In this document: piece by piece, positions 37,463-47,334 of the stretch | Position numbering within the stretch: position 1 is the stretch's first letter | Layout: every line of letters starts with the position of its first letter | Assembly (NCBI GenBank): GCA_012934845.2 | Contig: WNNJ02000177.1 | Span: 39,282-103,281 of the forward strand | DNA: 64,000 nucleotides | Direction of reading: 5' to 3' | Origin: Pomphorhynchus laevis | Taxonomy: Eukaryota; Acanthocephala; Palaeacanthocephala; Echinorhynchida; Pomphorhynchidae | Program-made: the position numbers and the translations under genes | Notes under the pieces: model-generated | Databases searched by the model: none | Seen by the model: only the letters and a program-made list of their open reading frames with translations | What the model was told of the DNA's origin: nothing

Positions 37463-39405
37463 AGAGGTTTATTATCCCATTTAAGCCTCTCGGCATAGGG
37501 CAAAATAAATAAATAAATCAAAATCAAAGTACAAAAGTTGTTCTGTATCCAATGAGAAATCTGGACATGATGACTGCCTTGCATGGGTGTGTAGAAACTG
37601 CATATAAACATTTACGAAATTACAAAAGCCCTTGATCAATCTGTTTCAATGGCATAGATGACAAAAACGAGCAGTTGAAAACATGTAGCAACTCAGAGCA
37701 CTGTTGCGAGCAAAATCGGCAAAAGCAATTCGAGCAGCGAGAATGAAAAGGAAGCCGAATTGAGCAAAATTTACTGTGGTATCCGTCTAAGGACAAACGC
37801 CAAATAAGCGGCCGCTTAATATAATTAGGGTTCCTCCAAGCCGATTGCGTGTAAGCGGGAGAACTGTATATATCGGGATCTAATTTCGCAACCTTGGAAT
37901 TGAAGAGATGTATGCTCGTTAAATAGCTATCAGTTTCATCTAAATTAAACATTCTTCGTAATTTTATTGAGAGTGGGAAAGATCTACTGAGAACAGCAAC
38001 GGCTGTTGACGAAGACTTCGGAGAAACACCAACAATTCGCTTTAGAAAACGCCAGAAACACTTATCAATCATTTGAAAGTCGGTCGTTGTTAAATCCGAC
38101 CAGAAACATCGAAGCCCGTAACTCAATATTGGAAGAAGCATTACGTCAAAATACCTAATCGCTCCATCATACGAAAGCGAACCAAGCCTGGAAGCTGCGT
38201 AAGCTGAAGTTATCACTCTCGATGACTGTTTCAGTAGATGAGCTCTAAAGGACCATCGTGAAGTGAGCAAAAAAACCGAGATATTTGTAGCTAGTAACAA
38301 ACTCTAAAGGAATATTCCCGATAAACAGAACATCATCTCGACAACGTGGACCACCCTTCCTAAATTTCACAATCTTGGTTTTCGCGATATTAATCGTTAG
38401 TCTATTAGAATCACAATACTTCACAAGTGCTGAGATGGCCGATTGAGCCGCGTTCTTATTGAGAGTAATTAAGGCGAGATCGTCAGCATACAATATAGAC
38501 CACACATCAGGCACGGCAGAACGAATATAATCTGGTAGGTCCATCATGAAAAATGCAAATAAAAGTGGGCTCAGTGGGTCACCTTGCTGGACCCCGCGAC
38601 TAGCAATGAGCGATTCTGAATAATTTACCCCGTCGAATATTCGTAAAGAACTGGGACGTAGAACTCTTTCGAGTAGAAATAGGAAATCGCTGTGGACGTT
38701 AACCTTATCGTGAAGCTTTGTCAATAACATAGATCTTTCAATCGAGTCAAACGCTTTAGCGAAATCGACAAAGACTGAATACAACGAAGAGTGTCTAAGA
38801 AAAGTATCAAGAACATGCGACCTTAGAATTAAAAGAGCACTAGAAGTGGAATGACCTTTTCGAAACCCATGCTGTTCAGCGGGTAGAAGAGCGCTACGCA
38901 ACCGTACCAAACGCAAGGACATAAGATTCGAGAGCAGTTTATATGAATGATTTAATAGCGCTATTCCTCTATAAGAGTCTTGGCATAATGGGTCCCCTGA
39001 ACCCTTGTAGAGTACTTTAATGATGCCATCGCGCCACTCGAGAGGCATGGGTTGTCCCCTAAGAATTGCATTGAAGAAAGAGACCCAATAGTTAGCGAGT
39101 AAGTTGAAAGACAGCCTGATATGTTCAACGCACAATTGATCAATACCTGCCGCTTTTCTAGCAGACATATGGAGGAGACAATATTCAATTTCATCTACGG
39201 TAAACGATGAGTTAAGCGGATCAGTATCAATAAGATGACAAAAGATTTGACAATTTGGGTGATTGAAATACGAATGAGTGTCGTCAGCTAGAATCTCTAC
39301 AAAGTAGCGGTGCCACCTATTCAAAGGTATACGAGAAGCAAGTTTACAGGATTGAGCACGCACGAGCCACGGAGCAGTCTCAGCCTTGATAAGCAATCTG
39401 CGCTC
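37463..39405 (-). mobile_element. LINE-B copy 2, 5'-truncated
   Basis: This minus-strand LINE-B lacks ORF1 and the endonuclease. Frame 38245-39396 begins in the linker before the RT (RKAAGIDQLCVEHIR) and contains DSYRGIALLNHSYKLLS, EQHGFRKGHSTSSA, motif A FVDFAKAFDSIER, motif B GVQQGDPLSPLLFAFF and motif C LYADDLAL. After one frame break near 38250 the frame 37620-38300 carries the thumb and ends with the zinc motif CFCRFC...ELLHVFNC. The 3' UTR has GAGAGGC and AATAAA, as in copy 3. The copy is bounded by (ATT)n on both sides. Confidence 0.88.
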
Positions 39406-39465
39406 TCTAATAAATTATTATTATTATTATAATTATTAATAATTATTATTATTAATAATAAAATT
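39406..39465. repeat. (ATT)n microsatellite
   Basis: A run of ATT and AAT triplets with a few interruptions at the 5' boundary of LINE-B copy 2. Confidence 0.85.
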
Positions 39466-39481
39466 GCTTGATTGTATAAAC

Positions 39482-39981
39482 TAGCTAAAATTGTCTTGAT
39501 TGTTAAATACTTACAATAAAATAACATACATAAATACAGTTTCTGATAAACAAACAATCAATTTTACACTTTCAATCTGCATAACCATCCCAGGATATAA
39601 GGGCTCTGGTTCAAAACTGTCAGCTAAAATTGTCTTGATTGTCAGCTAAAATTGTCTTGATTGTTAAATACTTACAAGATAAATATACACATAAAAACTT
39701 TCTTGATTGCAACATCTTACAATCTTCAACACACAATATATACTGATACCGGATATATATACCGGATATAAAGATATATACTGATATCAAAAGCTATATA
39801 CAAGATCAATTTTACACTTTCAATCTGCATAACCATCCCAGGATATAAGGGCTCTGGTTCAAAACTGTCAGATTCATTTATTAAGCAACAGCAATATCGA
39901 CTTCGTACGGCCAGTGTACGTCCTGCCCTAAATTTTAAGACAACTTTGACTCTGCGTTATTATCCTGCAAATTTGGATATT
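39482..39981 (+). promoter_or_regulatory. LINE-A copy 1 5' UTR with repeated monomer
   Basis: A 66-bp block is present twice and is identical by eye (39559-39624 and 39806-39871), and a 19-nt phrase CTAAAATTGTCTTGATTGT occurs three times between 39484 and 39665. Repeated 5' UTR units are typical of promoters of some LINEs. The coding frame begins at 39982. Confidence 0.6.
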
Positions 39982-42900
39982 ATGGTTCGTGGTAAGCCTG
40001 CCAATCAAGTTCTCTGTTGTTCATGCAACGGTCAGTCTGCAAAATGTAAATCCTGCTCTTGTGTGAAGAATAATCAATGCTGCTTTAATTGCCGAGCATC
40101 TGGTTGTACAAACAAAGGGCGTACTCACGATACGTCATCTAAAGTTATAGAGATAAAAGGTGAAACTGAGTCTGATTCGACGCATGATTTCATGCTTGGT
40201 GGTTTTGATACTGAAGTAGTCGAGAGTGCCTCTTTATCTTTACACGACATCTATCAAAAGGTTATCCAATGGAGACCGCAGGCAATTGTACTACCTAAGT
40301 GTGGAATCAGTGGAACATCCATCGACTTACTAGCGGGTATCTATGAATCAGCAGTCAACAATGTAGAGGATGTCACTTCTCTCGAAAAGGCAGTCATTTT
40401 TGCTCGGTGTGTATTTCAACGACCTCAATCTCTAAAAGTGTCTTTGACGCGTAAACTGCTTGAACAACGTATACGTTTATGGAAAGAAGATAAAATTTCG
40501 GATCTATATAATGAAGCCCGCATTCTACAAGATCGTGCGGTCGCGGGTGTCATACGCAGTGAGAATTCAATCGGTTGGGAGCGTAAATATCGGAAATTAA
40601 TGTCAGTTGGCAGAGTTGGTGCTGCAACCTCACTATTGGATCAACAATGCGATACTGGGGTACTCAATCCATCGTCGATTGTTGACGGTAGCTCTGTTAG
40701 TTCGTTACTCGAGTCGCTGCATCCCGATAGCAGTTCAGCAAATGAAAAAGCAATCCTGAAAAAAAGAATTATAAATGCAAGAGAACATCATCCATCTTTA
40801 TTTCTCCAAGTGGACAAGGATTCAATTATTCGTGCTGCGAAAAAAACAAGCGGGGGCGCTGGACCGTCTGGATTGGATGCCCTCTTTTGGAAACGGATGT
40901 TAACATGCTTCTCCAATCATTCATCTCGGCTTGCACAGGCAATCGCTGACTTTGCAATCTCTCTAGCCACCCGAAAATGGCGATCAGAATGTCTGGACCC
41001 CTTCAGAGCAAGTAGACTCATTGCTTTATCGAAAAAATCAGGTGGCATAAGGCCTATTGGTATTGGGGATGTTGCACGTAGAATTATATGTAAAGCTATT
41101 CTCGCATCAATCAAAGATGATATTCAAGATTCAGCCGGAATCGAACAACTTTGTGCCTCTCAACGTAGTGGATTGGAATTCGCAATTCATTCACTCAGAG
41201 AATCATTCCATGCGGACGCCAAATGTGGCTTGCTTGCAGTAGACGCGACAAATGCGTTCAATTCAGTAAATCGTGCTTTAATGCTCCAAAATGTCAAATT
41301 CACGTGTCCAGCTCTCGCACAGATAATCGAAAATGTATATTCAGCCGATACTGAGCTTGTTTTAGGTGGTGCATCAATTTATTCCCATGAAGGTGTCACG
41401 CAGGGTGACCCATTAGCCATGGCCGCATTTGCAATGGCTACTCTTCCTATGATACATTTAATAAGTCATCGTTTTCCAGCAGTCGTTCAACGATGGTATG
41501 CGGATGACGCTAACTTCGTCGGGTCGCCTGAGGATTTATTAAGAGTTTGGAAATTTTTGAAGGAAATTGGGCCACTTTATGGATATAATGTGAACCCTAG
41601 TAAGACTAAATTGCTACTGCATGAATCCAGTATGATAGATTACCCAGACTTTAATGAAGTACACTGTAATACGAATGGAATAGAAGTGCTAGGGTCACCA
41701 ATCGGTACTCAAACTTATTTGGAAGATTTTGTGGATCAAAAAGTTCGTGATTGGTCAGTACTGATCGAACGTTTGGGTTTAATTGCTAATGTCGATCCTC
41801 ACATAGCTTTTGTCGGCCTAACTCATTCACTGCAATGGAAGTGGACACATTTCTTGAGAACGACTCCGTGTCAGCCTTCCTTATTGATCCCTTTACAACT
41901 TCTATTACGCGATGGACTACTGCCCAAGTTGATTAATCGTCGTGTCGACAATGATATGTTCACATTATTTTCTTCGCCATTCAGTTTGGGTGGACTAGGA
42001 ATTTCTGATCCTGTCTTCACGTCGTCCATCGAGTTCAAAAGTTCTCTCAAAATTTGTGAGACCTACACCTCGGGATTACTTAGGCAGGATCTACGTACCG
42101 CGCAACAGAATGCCTCCGTAGTAGTATCGATAGATCGCCAAGAAATGTTTTCTTCTCGCCTACAAGTGGTATCTAATGAATTGCCTGCTCACGTGCGGCA
42201 CGCAATCAAATTTTCGATAATACGAGGAGCCTCAGCGTGGCTTAGTGCTTTGCCGCTTGCAGGTGAGGAGGAACTTCTCACTCCACATGAATTCCGTGAC
42301 GCTGTTGCGATTCGTTACGGGTTCGATCCTTTGGAAATTCCGCAAATGGCATGTGTATGCGGTGGACCAAATAAACTAAACCACTTGCTCTCATGTAAAC
42401 GAGGTGGTCTCCCGACAGTGCGACATGATGCGGTGAGGGATTTTCTAGCAAGTGAACTTTCAACTGTATGCCACGGTGTCGAAGTTGAGCCATCGTTACG
42501 ACCGATTGATACATTCGTTAATTTTCAACGACCCACTACTAGTAAAGACGACGGAGCTCGTCTGGATGTCATGTGTTGCGGTTTTGCCGGATCACGATAT
42601 GAGCGAACGTTCTTCGACGTGTGTATCTTCAATCACCATGCCATATCGTGTCAGAGCGAACCTGCAAGTGCCTTCGAATACCATGAGCATCGAAAACGTT
42701 CTAAATATGAAGAAAGGATAACAGATGTCGAACGCAGTGTCTTCATTCCGATTATATTTACAGCTGCAGGTGGTGTTGGTCCGGGTGCTTTGTTCTGTCT
42801 TCGCAATTTAGCCAAGCTAAAATCTCAAAAAACACTGCAGCCCTATGCTGATTGTATACAAAAGCTCAAACGTAAAATCGCCTTTATTTTATGCAAATCT

Positions 42901-42996
42901 GCCTCAAATTGTATCAGAGGTCCGCGTTCGAGACGAAATGCACCTATTAGAAGAGTGGGTCTCGCCGAACAAGATTGTGTTCGCTCTAACGCGTGA
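39982..42996 (+). CDS. LINE-A copy 1: complete-looking RT-endonuclease ORF
   Basis: One open frame of 1004 residues encodes what appears to be an intact non-LTR retrotransposon protein. I chose the ATG at 39982 because the frame upstream starts only with TTG. Residues 12-50 are Cys-rich (CCSCNG, CKSCSCV), CXC-like and possibly nucleic-acid binding. RT motifs follow: GGAGPSGLDA near 290, RLIALSKKSGGIRPIG near 350, motif A VDATNAFNSVNR near 420, motif B GVTQGDPLAM near 470 and motif C RWYADDAN near 505. A CCHC-type zinc motif (CVCG...NHLLSCKRGG...RH) lies near 790-820. A probable restriction-like endonuclease with ARLDV near 858 and TFFDV near 877 is followed by KYEERI. I see no break. The clade is uncertain, somewhere among restriction-like-endonuclease LINEs. 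Confidence 0.88.
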   Translation: MVRGKPANQVLCCSCNGQSAKCKSCSCVKNNQCCFNCRASGCTNKGRTHDTSSKVIEIKGETESDSTHDFMLGGFDTEVVESASLSLHDIYQKVIQWRPQAIVLPKCGISGTSIDLLAGIYESAVNNVEDVTSLEKAVIFARCVFQRPQSLKVSLTRKLLEQRIRLWKEDKISDLYNEARILQDRAVAGVIRSENSIGWERKYRKLMSVGRVGAATSLLDQQCDTGVLNPSSIVDGSSVSSLLESLHPDSSSANEKAILKKRIINAREHHPSLFLQVDKDSIIRAAKKTSGGAGPSGLDALFWKRMLTCFSNHSSRLAQAIADFAISLATRKWRSECLDPFRASRLIALSKKSGGIRPIGIGDVARRIICKAILASIKDDIQDSAGIEQLCASQRSGLEFAIHSLRESFHADAKCGLLAVDATNAFNSVNRALMLQNVKFTCPALAQIIENVYSADTELVLGGASIYSHEGVTQGDPLAMAAFAMATLPMIHLISHRFPAVVQRWYADDANFVGSPEDLLRVWKFLKEIGPLYGYNVNPSKTKLLLHESSMIDYPDFNEVHCNTNGIEVLGSPIGTQTYLEDFVDQKVRDWSVLIERLGLIANVDPHIAFVGLTHSLQWKWTHFLRTTPCQPSLLIPLQLLLRDGLLPKLINRRVDNDMFTLFSSPFSLGGLGISDPVFTSSIEFKSSLKICETYTSGLLRQDLRTAQQNASVVVSIDRQEMFSSRLQVVSNELPAHVRHAIKFSIIRGASAWLSALPLAGEEELLTPHEFRDAVAIRYGFDPLEIPQMACVCGGPNKLNHLLSCKRGGLPTVRHDAVRDFLASELSTVCHGVEVEPSLRPIDTFVNFQRPTTSKDDGARLDVMCCGFAGSRYERTFFDVCIFNHHAISCQSEPASAFEYHEHRKRSKYEERITDVERSVFIPIIFTAAGGVGPGALFCLRNLAKLKSQKTLQPYADCIQKLKRKIAFILCKSASNCIRGPRSRRNAPIRRVGLAEQDCVRSNA

Positions 42997-43060
42997 CATC
43001 CTTTTTCGAGGAACAACGACTGAATGACATGATGCAGATTTGACTCTCAAATTGCAATAT

Positions 43061-43084
43061 AAGGCCCATTTGCGGGAACCTTTA
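43061..43084 (+). ncRNA. LINE-A conserved 3' UTR stem-loop
   Basis: AAGGCCC pairs with GGG-AA-CCTT around a 6-nt loop. The same element is at 51586-51610 and 55677-55702, in each case shortly before the 3' end of a LINE-A copy. Confidence 0.65.
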
Positions 43085-43110
43085 AATGTAATTTTATGAA
43101 TAATTATTAT

Positions 43111-43116
<6 letters not shown>

Positions 43117-43173
<57 letters not shown>
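43117..43173 (+). other. Poly(A) tail of LINE-A copy 1
   Basis: An uninterrupted run of 57 A residues ends the LINE-A copy. It abuts the truncated 3' end of the opposing LINE-B. Such a pure, long tail indicates a recent insertion. Confidence 0.9.
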
Positions 43174-43176
<3 letters not shown>

Positions 43177-46008
43177 TATTCTTAATGCAAGATCAAATTC
43201 TTGTGACATAAGGCTGAGTTGAGGGCAGGCTAGAGCATGGAGCAATGCATCACAGGAAGAAGCACAGAAGCGGCATATACAAGAAGAATCACGGCGGTGA
43301 CAAGCGAGAAGTCGGCGACAGTAGTTATCATGAAAACCATGAATAGATAACCTCCATATCAATGGGCGTTTCACATTTAACGGTGATCTCCAACTGTTTT
43401 GCAGGTACACAGGAGAATTGGCTAAATCATGATCCACGTTTAAGAATTTAGTCTCAAGAGCTACCAAATGTTGGAGATAACTAGACGTTTGAACACATCT
43501 AAGACTACTACATAATCGGACACTAAGCGGCTTTATTTTTGCCAAGTATGTGATCGCTGTCGTACTACATTTATTGGATACTCCAACTATATGTTTCAAA
43601 AATCGGGCCTGACACCTATCAATCTGTCTAAAATTTAACTCAGTGAGGTCCTCCCAGAATGTTGCCAACCCATACTGAATAATTGGTAGAAGCATTAACT
43701 CGAAATATCTCAACGCTCCTTCAAACGACAGCTTCCTTAGTTGAGGATATGAAGCCGTTTTAATTGCAATCTTAGAAGATTTAGCCTCAAGGTGCGCGGT
43801 AAAAGACCATCTAGACGTTAATAGAACGCCAAGATACTTATAATTAGTACAGAACTCTAGTGTCTGAGACTTTATAAAAAGCGAGTCATGCTTGGATAAA
43901 CGACCACCACCGCGGAACTTCACTACCTTTGATTTTGAAATGTTGATGTCTAGTTCATTCCGACTACAAAATACAGTCAAGCCATCGAGTGCCTTTTGAG
44001 CCGTGCCTAGGTTTCTTGTCAGGATCACAAGATCGTCAGCATATAGCGCCAACTCAACTTCGTTTGCAAAAGACCGTATAACCGGTGGTAAATCAATAAC
44101 GAAGATTGAAAATAATAGAGGACTGATTGGGTCCCCCTGCAATACGCCATGATTAACTGTGAAGAAGTCAGAGTATGCTAAATCATCGAATACCTTGACA
44201 CGGTTAGGTAATAGAATCTGATATAGTAGGCGAAGAAAGCGCCCACGAAGATTACAATTATTATGCAGCTTAGAAAGTAGGATATTTCGATTGACTGAGT
44301 CAAATGCTCTACGAAAATCAATAAAGATGGCATATAATGAATTTTTATTAGAAATACAGTTGACTACAGAAGAACGCACTAGACTGATAGCATCACAAGT
44401 CGAGCGACCTTGCCGAAATCCAAATTGTTCTTCAGGCAATAACGAAGAACAGTGCTTAGCTAGTCGAGAAGTTAATACAAACGACAATAATTTATAAACG
44501 TGGTTTAAAAGGAAAATTCCGCGATAAGAGTCTGGAGATTCCAAAGGACCGGTGCCCTTATATAGAACTTTCACTATCCCCTCTTTCCAAGAGAATGGCA
44601 AACAGGATCCATAGAGTAGAGAATTGAACATAAAGGTCCAATAGCTGCCAAATATGTGGAATGTAGCTCGGAGTTGCTCCACGCAGAGATTATCCGGACC
44701 ACTAGCTTTCTTCACATGCATCCGCGCAAGGCATCCTTCAATTTCATCAATGGAAAAGGGTGTATCAATCAAACCAGAGGAACCGTCAAAATCAAAATTA
44801 TTAGCTGGCAATGACAACGATAGATCATCGAGATGGAGGAAAGAGCGAAAGTGATCAACCCACTTGGAAAGCGGAACTAAAGACATGATTTTATTATGAT
44901 GTTTAGAATGGACTTTCCATGGAAAGCTCTCTGCCAAACTTAATCGATGACACTCTTCTGCGTACAAACGATCTCGGTGAAAAGTCTGCAACATTTTGGT
45001 ATAAACCCGTCGAAGGACAATATAAGCCTCCTTTGTAGAATGCCCACTACTACAATCGCGAGACATTCTAAGCAGTGTTCGCTGCATTTCTTGCAGGATA
45101 GGCCACTTGCGATAATTAAAAGGACGACTCGTGAAGCGCCGACTGGAAGACGAACCACAACTCTGAACTATTGCCGCAGTCAAAAGATCAGCACTCACAT
45201 GATGTTGACCAGTTGACATAAGAGAATAAGCTTTAAGAACCACTTGGATATTTAAAGACTCGGGATTCACAATACGAGAGTGACACAATCTAGTTGGAGA
45301 TTCTAATATCTGAGAATGAAAATTGACTATACAGTTTACCGGCTTATGCTTGCGTATCAAAGACCATTCAGAGGCAAGCATGGTATTCATCTTCGTTACC
45401 TCGCAATTAGAAAAGGCAAAATCTAATAAACTTCTCGACCGATAACACTCATAAGACCATTTCTCAGCGGGGATACAAAGTTTTAAGTTCATAGATGCAA
45501 AGTAACTAATAAGCTGTTGAAGTTTTGGTCTATATGGAACTGAATATTTTGCATTAAAATCACCACCAACAAAAACTCTCGAATTAGATGGCAAATTAGA
45601 ACAAAGCTGTGAAATTTCATCAATAATGTCAGCCGCAGAGAAGTCGGGATTAAAATAAACCGCAATGATAACCAGATAAGGAGTTACAAGACAAATGCAA
45701 TTATCTGAGACAGAGTGAGACCAAGTTGAAGGCAAACACTTTATTGCTAGTATAACACCACCAAATGGACGACCTCTACCGTGTGAGCGGGCAGGTAGGT
45801 CAAAGGTATAGAACCCTTGTAGAGAAAGATGATTCAGACTAAAAGTCTCATTGAAAATTACCGCATCAAAACGCTGAATCCACGAGGCCAAACCCAGATT
45901 AAGCAGAGATGATAAGCCTTCAACATTAAATAAAAGAATGCTAACCTTCGAGAAATCAAAATTAGTAACAATTGAGGAAGCAGAAAAAGGGAAAGGCTCT
46001 TCACATAG
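43174..46008 (-). CDS. LINE-B copy 1 ORF2: endonuclease-RT
   Basis: About 945 codons of a non-LTR retrotransposon polyprotein on the minus strand. The apurinic-type endonuclease starts right after the ORF1 stop (SILLFNVEGLSSL), then FNETF, GGDFNAK near 45560 and LLDFAFSN near 45410. RT follows: KKASGPDNLCVEQL near 44700, DSYRGIFLLNHVYKLLS, EEQFGFRQGRST, motif A FIDFRRAFDSVNR near 44310, motif B GVLQGDPISPLLF near 44130 and motif C LYADDLVIL near 44035. The C-terminal zinc motif CICRFC...LLHALAC is near 43225-43270. The end is cut by the poly(A) of LINE-A copy 1, so the natural stop and 3' UTR are missing. No in-frame ATG precedes the endonuclease core. The frame is the same as that of ORF1. 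Confidence 0.88.
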
Positions 46009-46011
46009 TCA
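46006..46011 (-). promoter_or_regulatory. Stop-codon read-through context UGA CUA between ORF1 and ORF2
   Basis: The ORF1 stop TGA (46009-46011 on the minus strand) is followed directly by CTA. ORF2 continues in the same frame with no stop and no usable ATG before the endonuclease. UGA CUA is a well-known read-through context in animals and viruses, so ORF2 may be made as an ORF1-ORF2 fusion. Confidence 0.55.
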
Positions 46012-47070
46012 TATAGGCGAAGAAATTTCTATCCCAGACATAGTTTCCTCAGTACTAGTTGTAGTCTCACCCACTCTCAAAACACGAGTATTTCTTATGC
46101 GATATATGCCAGACGGATCAGCCAGGCGTTTCTTTTTAAGTTCGGCGCGCAACGCGTTTTGAATCTCACGTTCCGCCGGGGACAAATTTGGTTGAATGTA
46201 TACTCTCTGGAAAAGAACTGACGATTTCAAACGGTGAGCTGATCGAATAATAGTATCTACATAATGTCCATCTAGAGAAATTAAGAGCCACGGAGGCACA
46301 TCACTCCGCTTCGCAGGAAGTCTGAAAAATGAGAATTTTTTGTCTGCTGGTAAAACAAAACCAATCTCCCTGAATAAAGCCTGAATAGATTTTTGTTCAT
46401 CCTCAGAAATTGGTAAATTTCTAATAATAACTGTATTTGAGCGTTTCGCCTGTGATTCGCAAGCTTTAATGATATTAAGTGGACTATTATTTTGGATTGA
46501 TGCCGAAGAAGCAGCAATTACTGACCGTGTAACTTCGCGTCGAACAACCTCTGCAAAGGAACGTTTTGAAATGTTTTCAATGTGTTGAGAAGAAGATTCT
46601 GGTATCGAAAGCTTAAGAGCTGCAAAATCAGACTCTAAGCTTTTAATCAACCCTTCCTGCTTTTTCAGTTCCTCCATAATATAAGAGATTTTAGAAGCTG
46701 CACATGTGCCGCACAAGAAGTCTTGCTGAAAGAACTCACGAGATATCCGAACGGGGACCCTGATAACTGTGTAAAGACTACAATTTTCATTCGTACATTT
46801 TATTTCATGCGTGACAAAATCCGATATTATTGGATTGCAAGTATCAGATTGAAAGGGGGCAATCGACTGATAATTTGTGATGGGTATAGTTTCTACTGAG
46901 GATACTTGCTTTTGGGATGACCGCGATCCGTCATTGTGACACCTTCCCTTCTTTGAAGGCAAACACCCCAAACAAGGCCTGCCCCCATTGACACAACTAC
47001 AACTTTTACATAAGGCGTTGTTTCCATTGCATGAACAGCAGCGTTCTGAATTCGTCATTTGTGATGGCAA
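46009..47070 (-). CDS. LINE-B copy 1 ORF1 protein
   Basis: A 353-residue protein, probably the RNA-binding partner in the LINE ribonucleoprotein. The N-terminus (residues 11-45) is Cys-rich: CCSCNG, CKSCSCV, CLGC and a CH pair, almost the same pattern as the N-terminus of LINE-A. A second Cys set (KCTNENCSLY...FLCGTC, about residues 90-125) matches the zinc-like module of LINE-C ORF1. A predicted coiled coil follows (ISYIMEELKKQEGLIKSL), then the C-terminal region NTVIIRNLPISEDE...FSFFRLPAKR...LLISLDG, an RRM-like and C-terminal-domain pattern typical of LINE ORF1 proteins. It starts at the ATG at 47068-47070 and ends in TGA 118 nt before the first listed ORF2 codon. The frame is intact. Confidence 0.8.
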   Translation of the reverse strand: MPSQMTNSERCCSCNGNNALCKSCSCVNGGRPCLGCLPSKKGRCHNDGSRSSQKQVSSVETIPITNYQSIAPFQSDTCNPIISDFVTHEIKCTNENCSLYTVIRVPVRISREFFQQDFLCGTCAASKISYIMEELKKQEGLIKSLESDFAALKLSIPESSSQHIENISKRSFAEVVRREVTRSVIAASSASIQNNSPLNIIKACESQAKRSNTVIIRNLPISEDEQKSIQALFREIGFVLPADKKFSFFRLPAKRSDVPPWLLISLDGHYVDTIIRSAHRLKSSVLFQRVYIQPNLSPAEREIQNALRAELKKKRLADPSGIYRIRNTRVLRVGETTTSTEETMSGIEISSPI

Positions 47071-47270
47071 AAGCGCAATGATACACTTGATATACTTGAT
47101 GTTATTGTAGTTACGTTAATAAATCTTGATTTGATTGTAGGTTGAACGCGCAATTTAGTCTGTAAGTCGTTGGTCTGCAAGTCGTTAGTCTGCAAGTCGT
47201 TAGTCTGCAAGTCGTTAGTCTGCAAGTCGTTAGTCTGCAAGTCGTTAGTTGTATTTACTTTAGATCTCAA
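47071..47270 (-). other. LINE-B copy 1 5' UTR region
   Basis: This leader lies upstream of ORF1 and contains the 15-bp tandem repeat listed separately. A frame here translates the repeat as (TNDLQ)n but has no other support as a gene. Confidence 0.5.
47157..47249 (-). repeat. 15-bp tandem repeat, six units
   Basis: The unit CTGCAAGTCGTTAGT is repeated five times perfectly after one variant unit (CTGTAAGTCGTTGGT), in the presumed 5' UTR of LINE-B copy 1. Unit length, lack of spacers and context rule out a CRISPR array. Confidence 0.92.
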
Positions 47271-47334
47271 ACTTTTTTAAGGTCCAAACTTTTTAATAAT
47301 AATAATAAGAAAGATTTTATGATATTATTTCAAA

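Noticed and set aside
37290-37512. Small ORFs with poly-Ile or poly-Asn runs
   Set aside because: They are translations of an (ATT)n microsatellite attached to a LINE 3' end.
42904-43173. Extension of the LINE-B ORF2 protein through a poly-Phe run
   Set aside because: The run of Phe codons is the reverse strand of the LINE-A poly(A) tail, so the open frame past 43174 is accidental.
47157-47249. CRISPR array
   Set aside because: The units are 15 bp in direct tandem with no spacers, in a eukaryotic retroelement leader.
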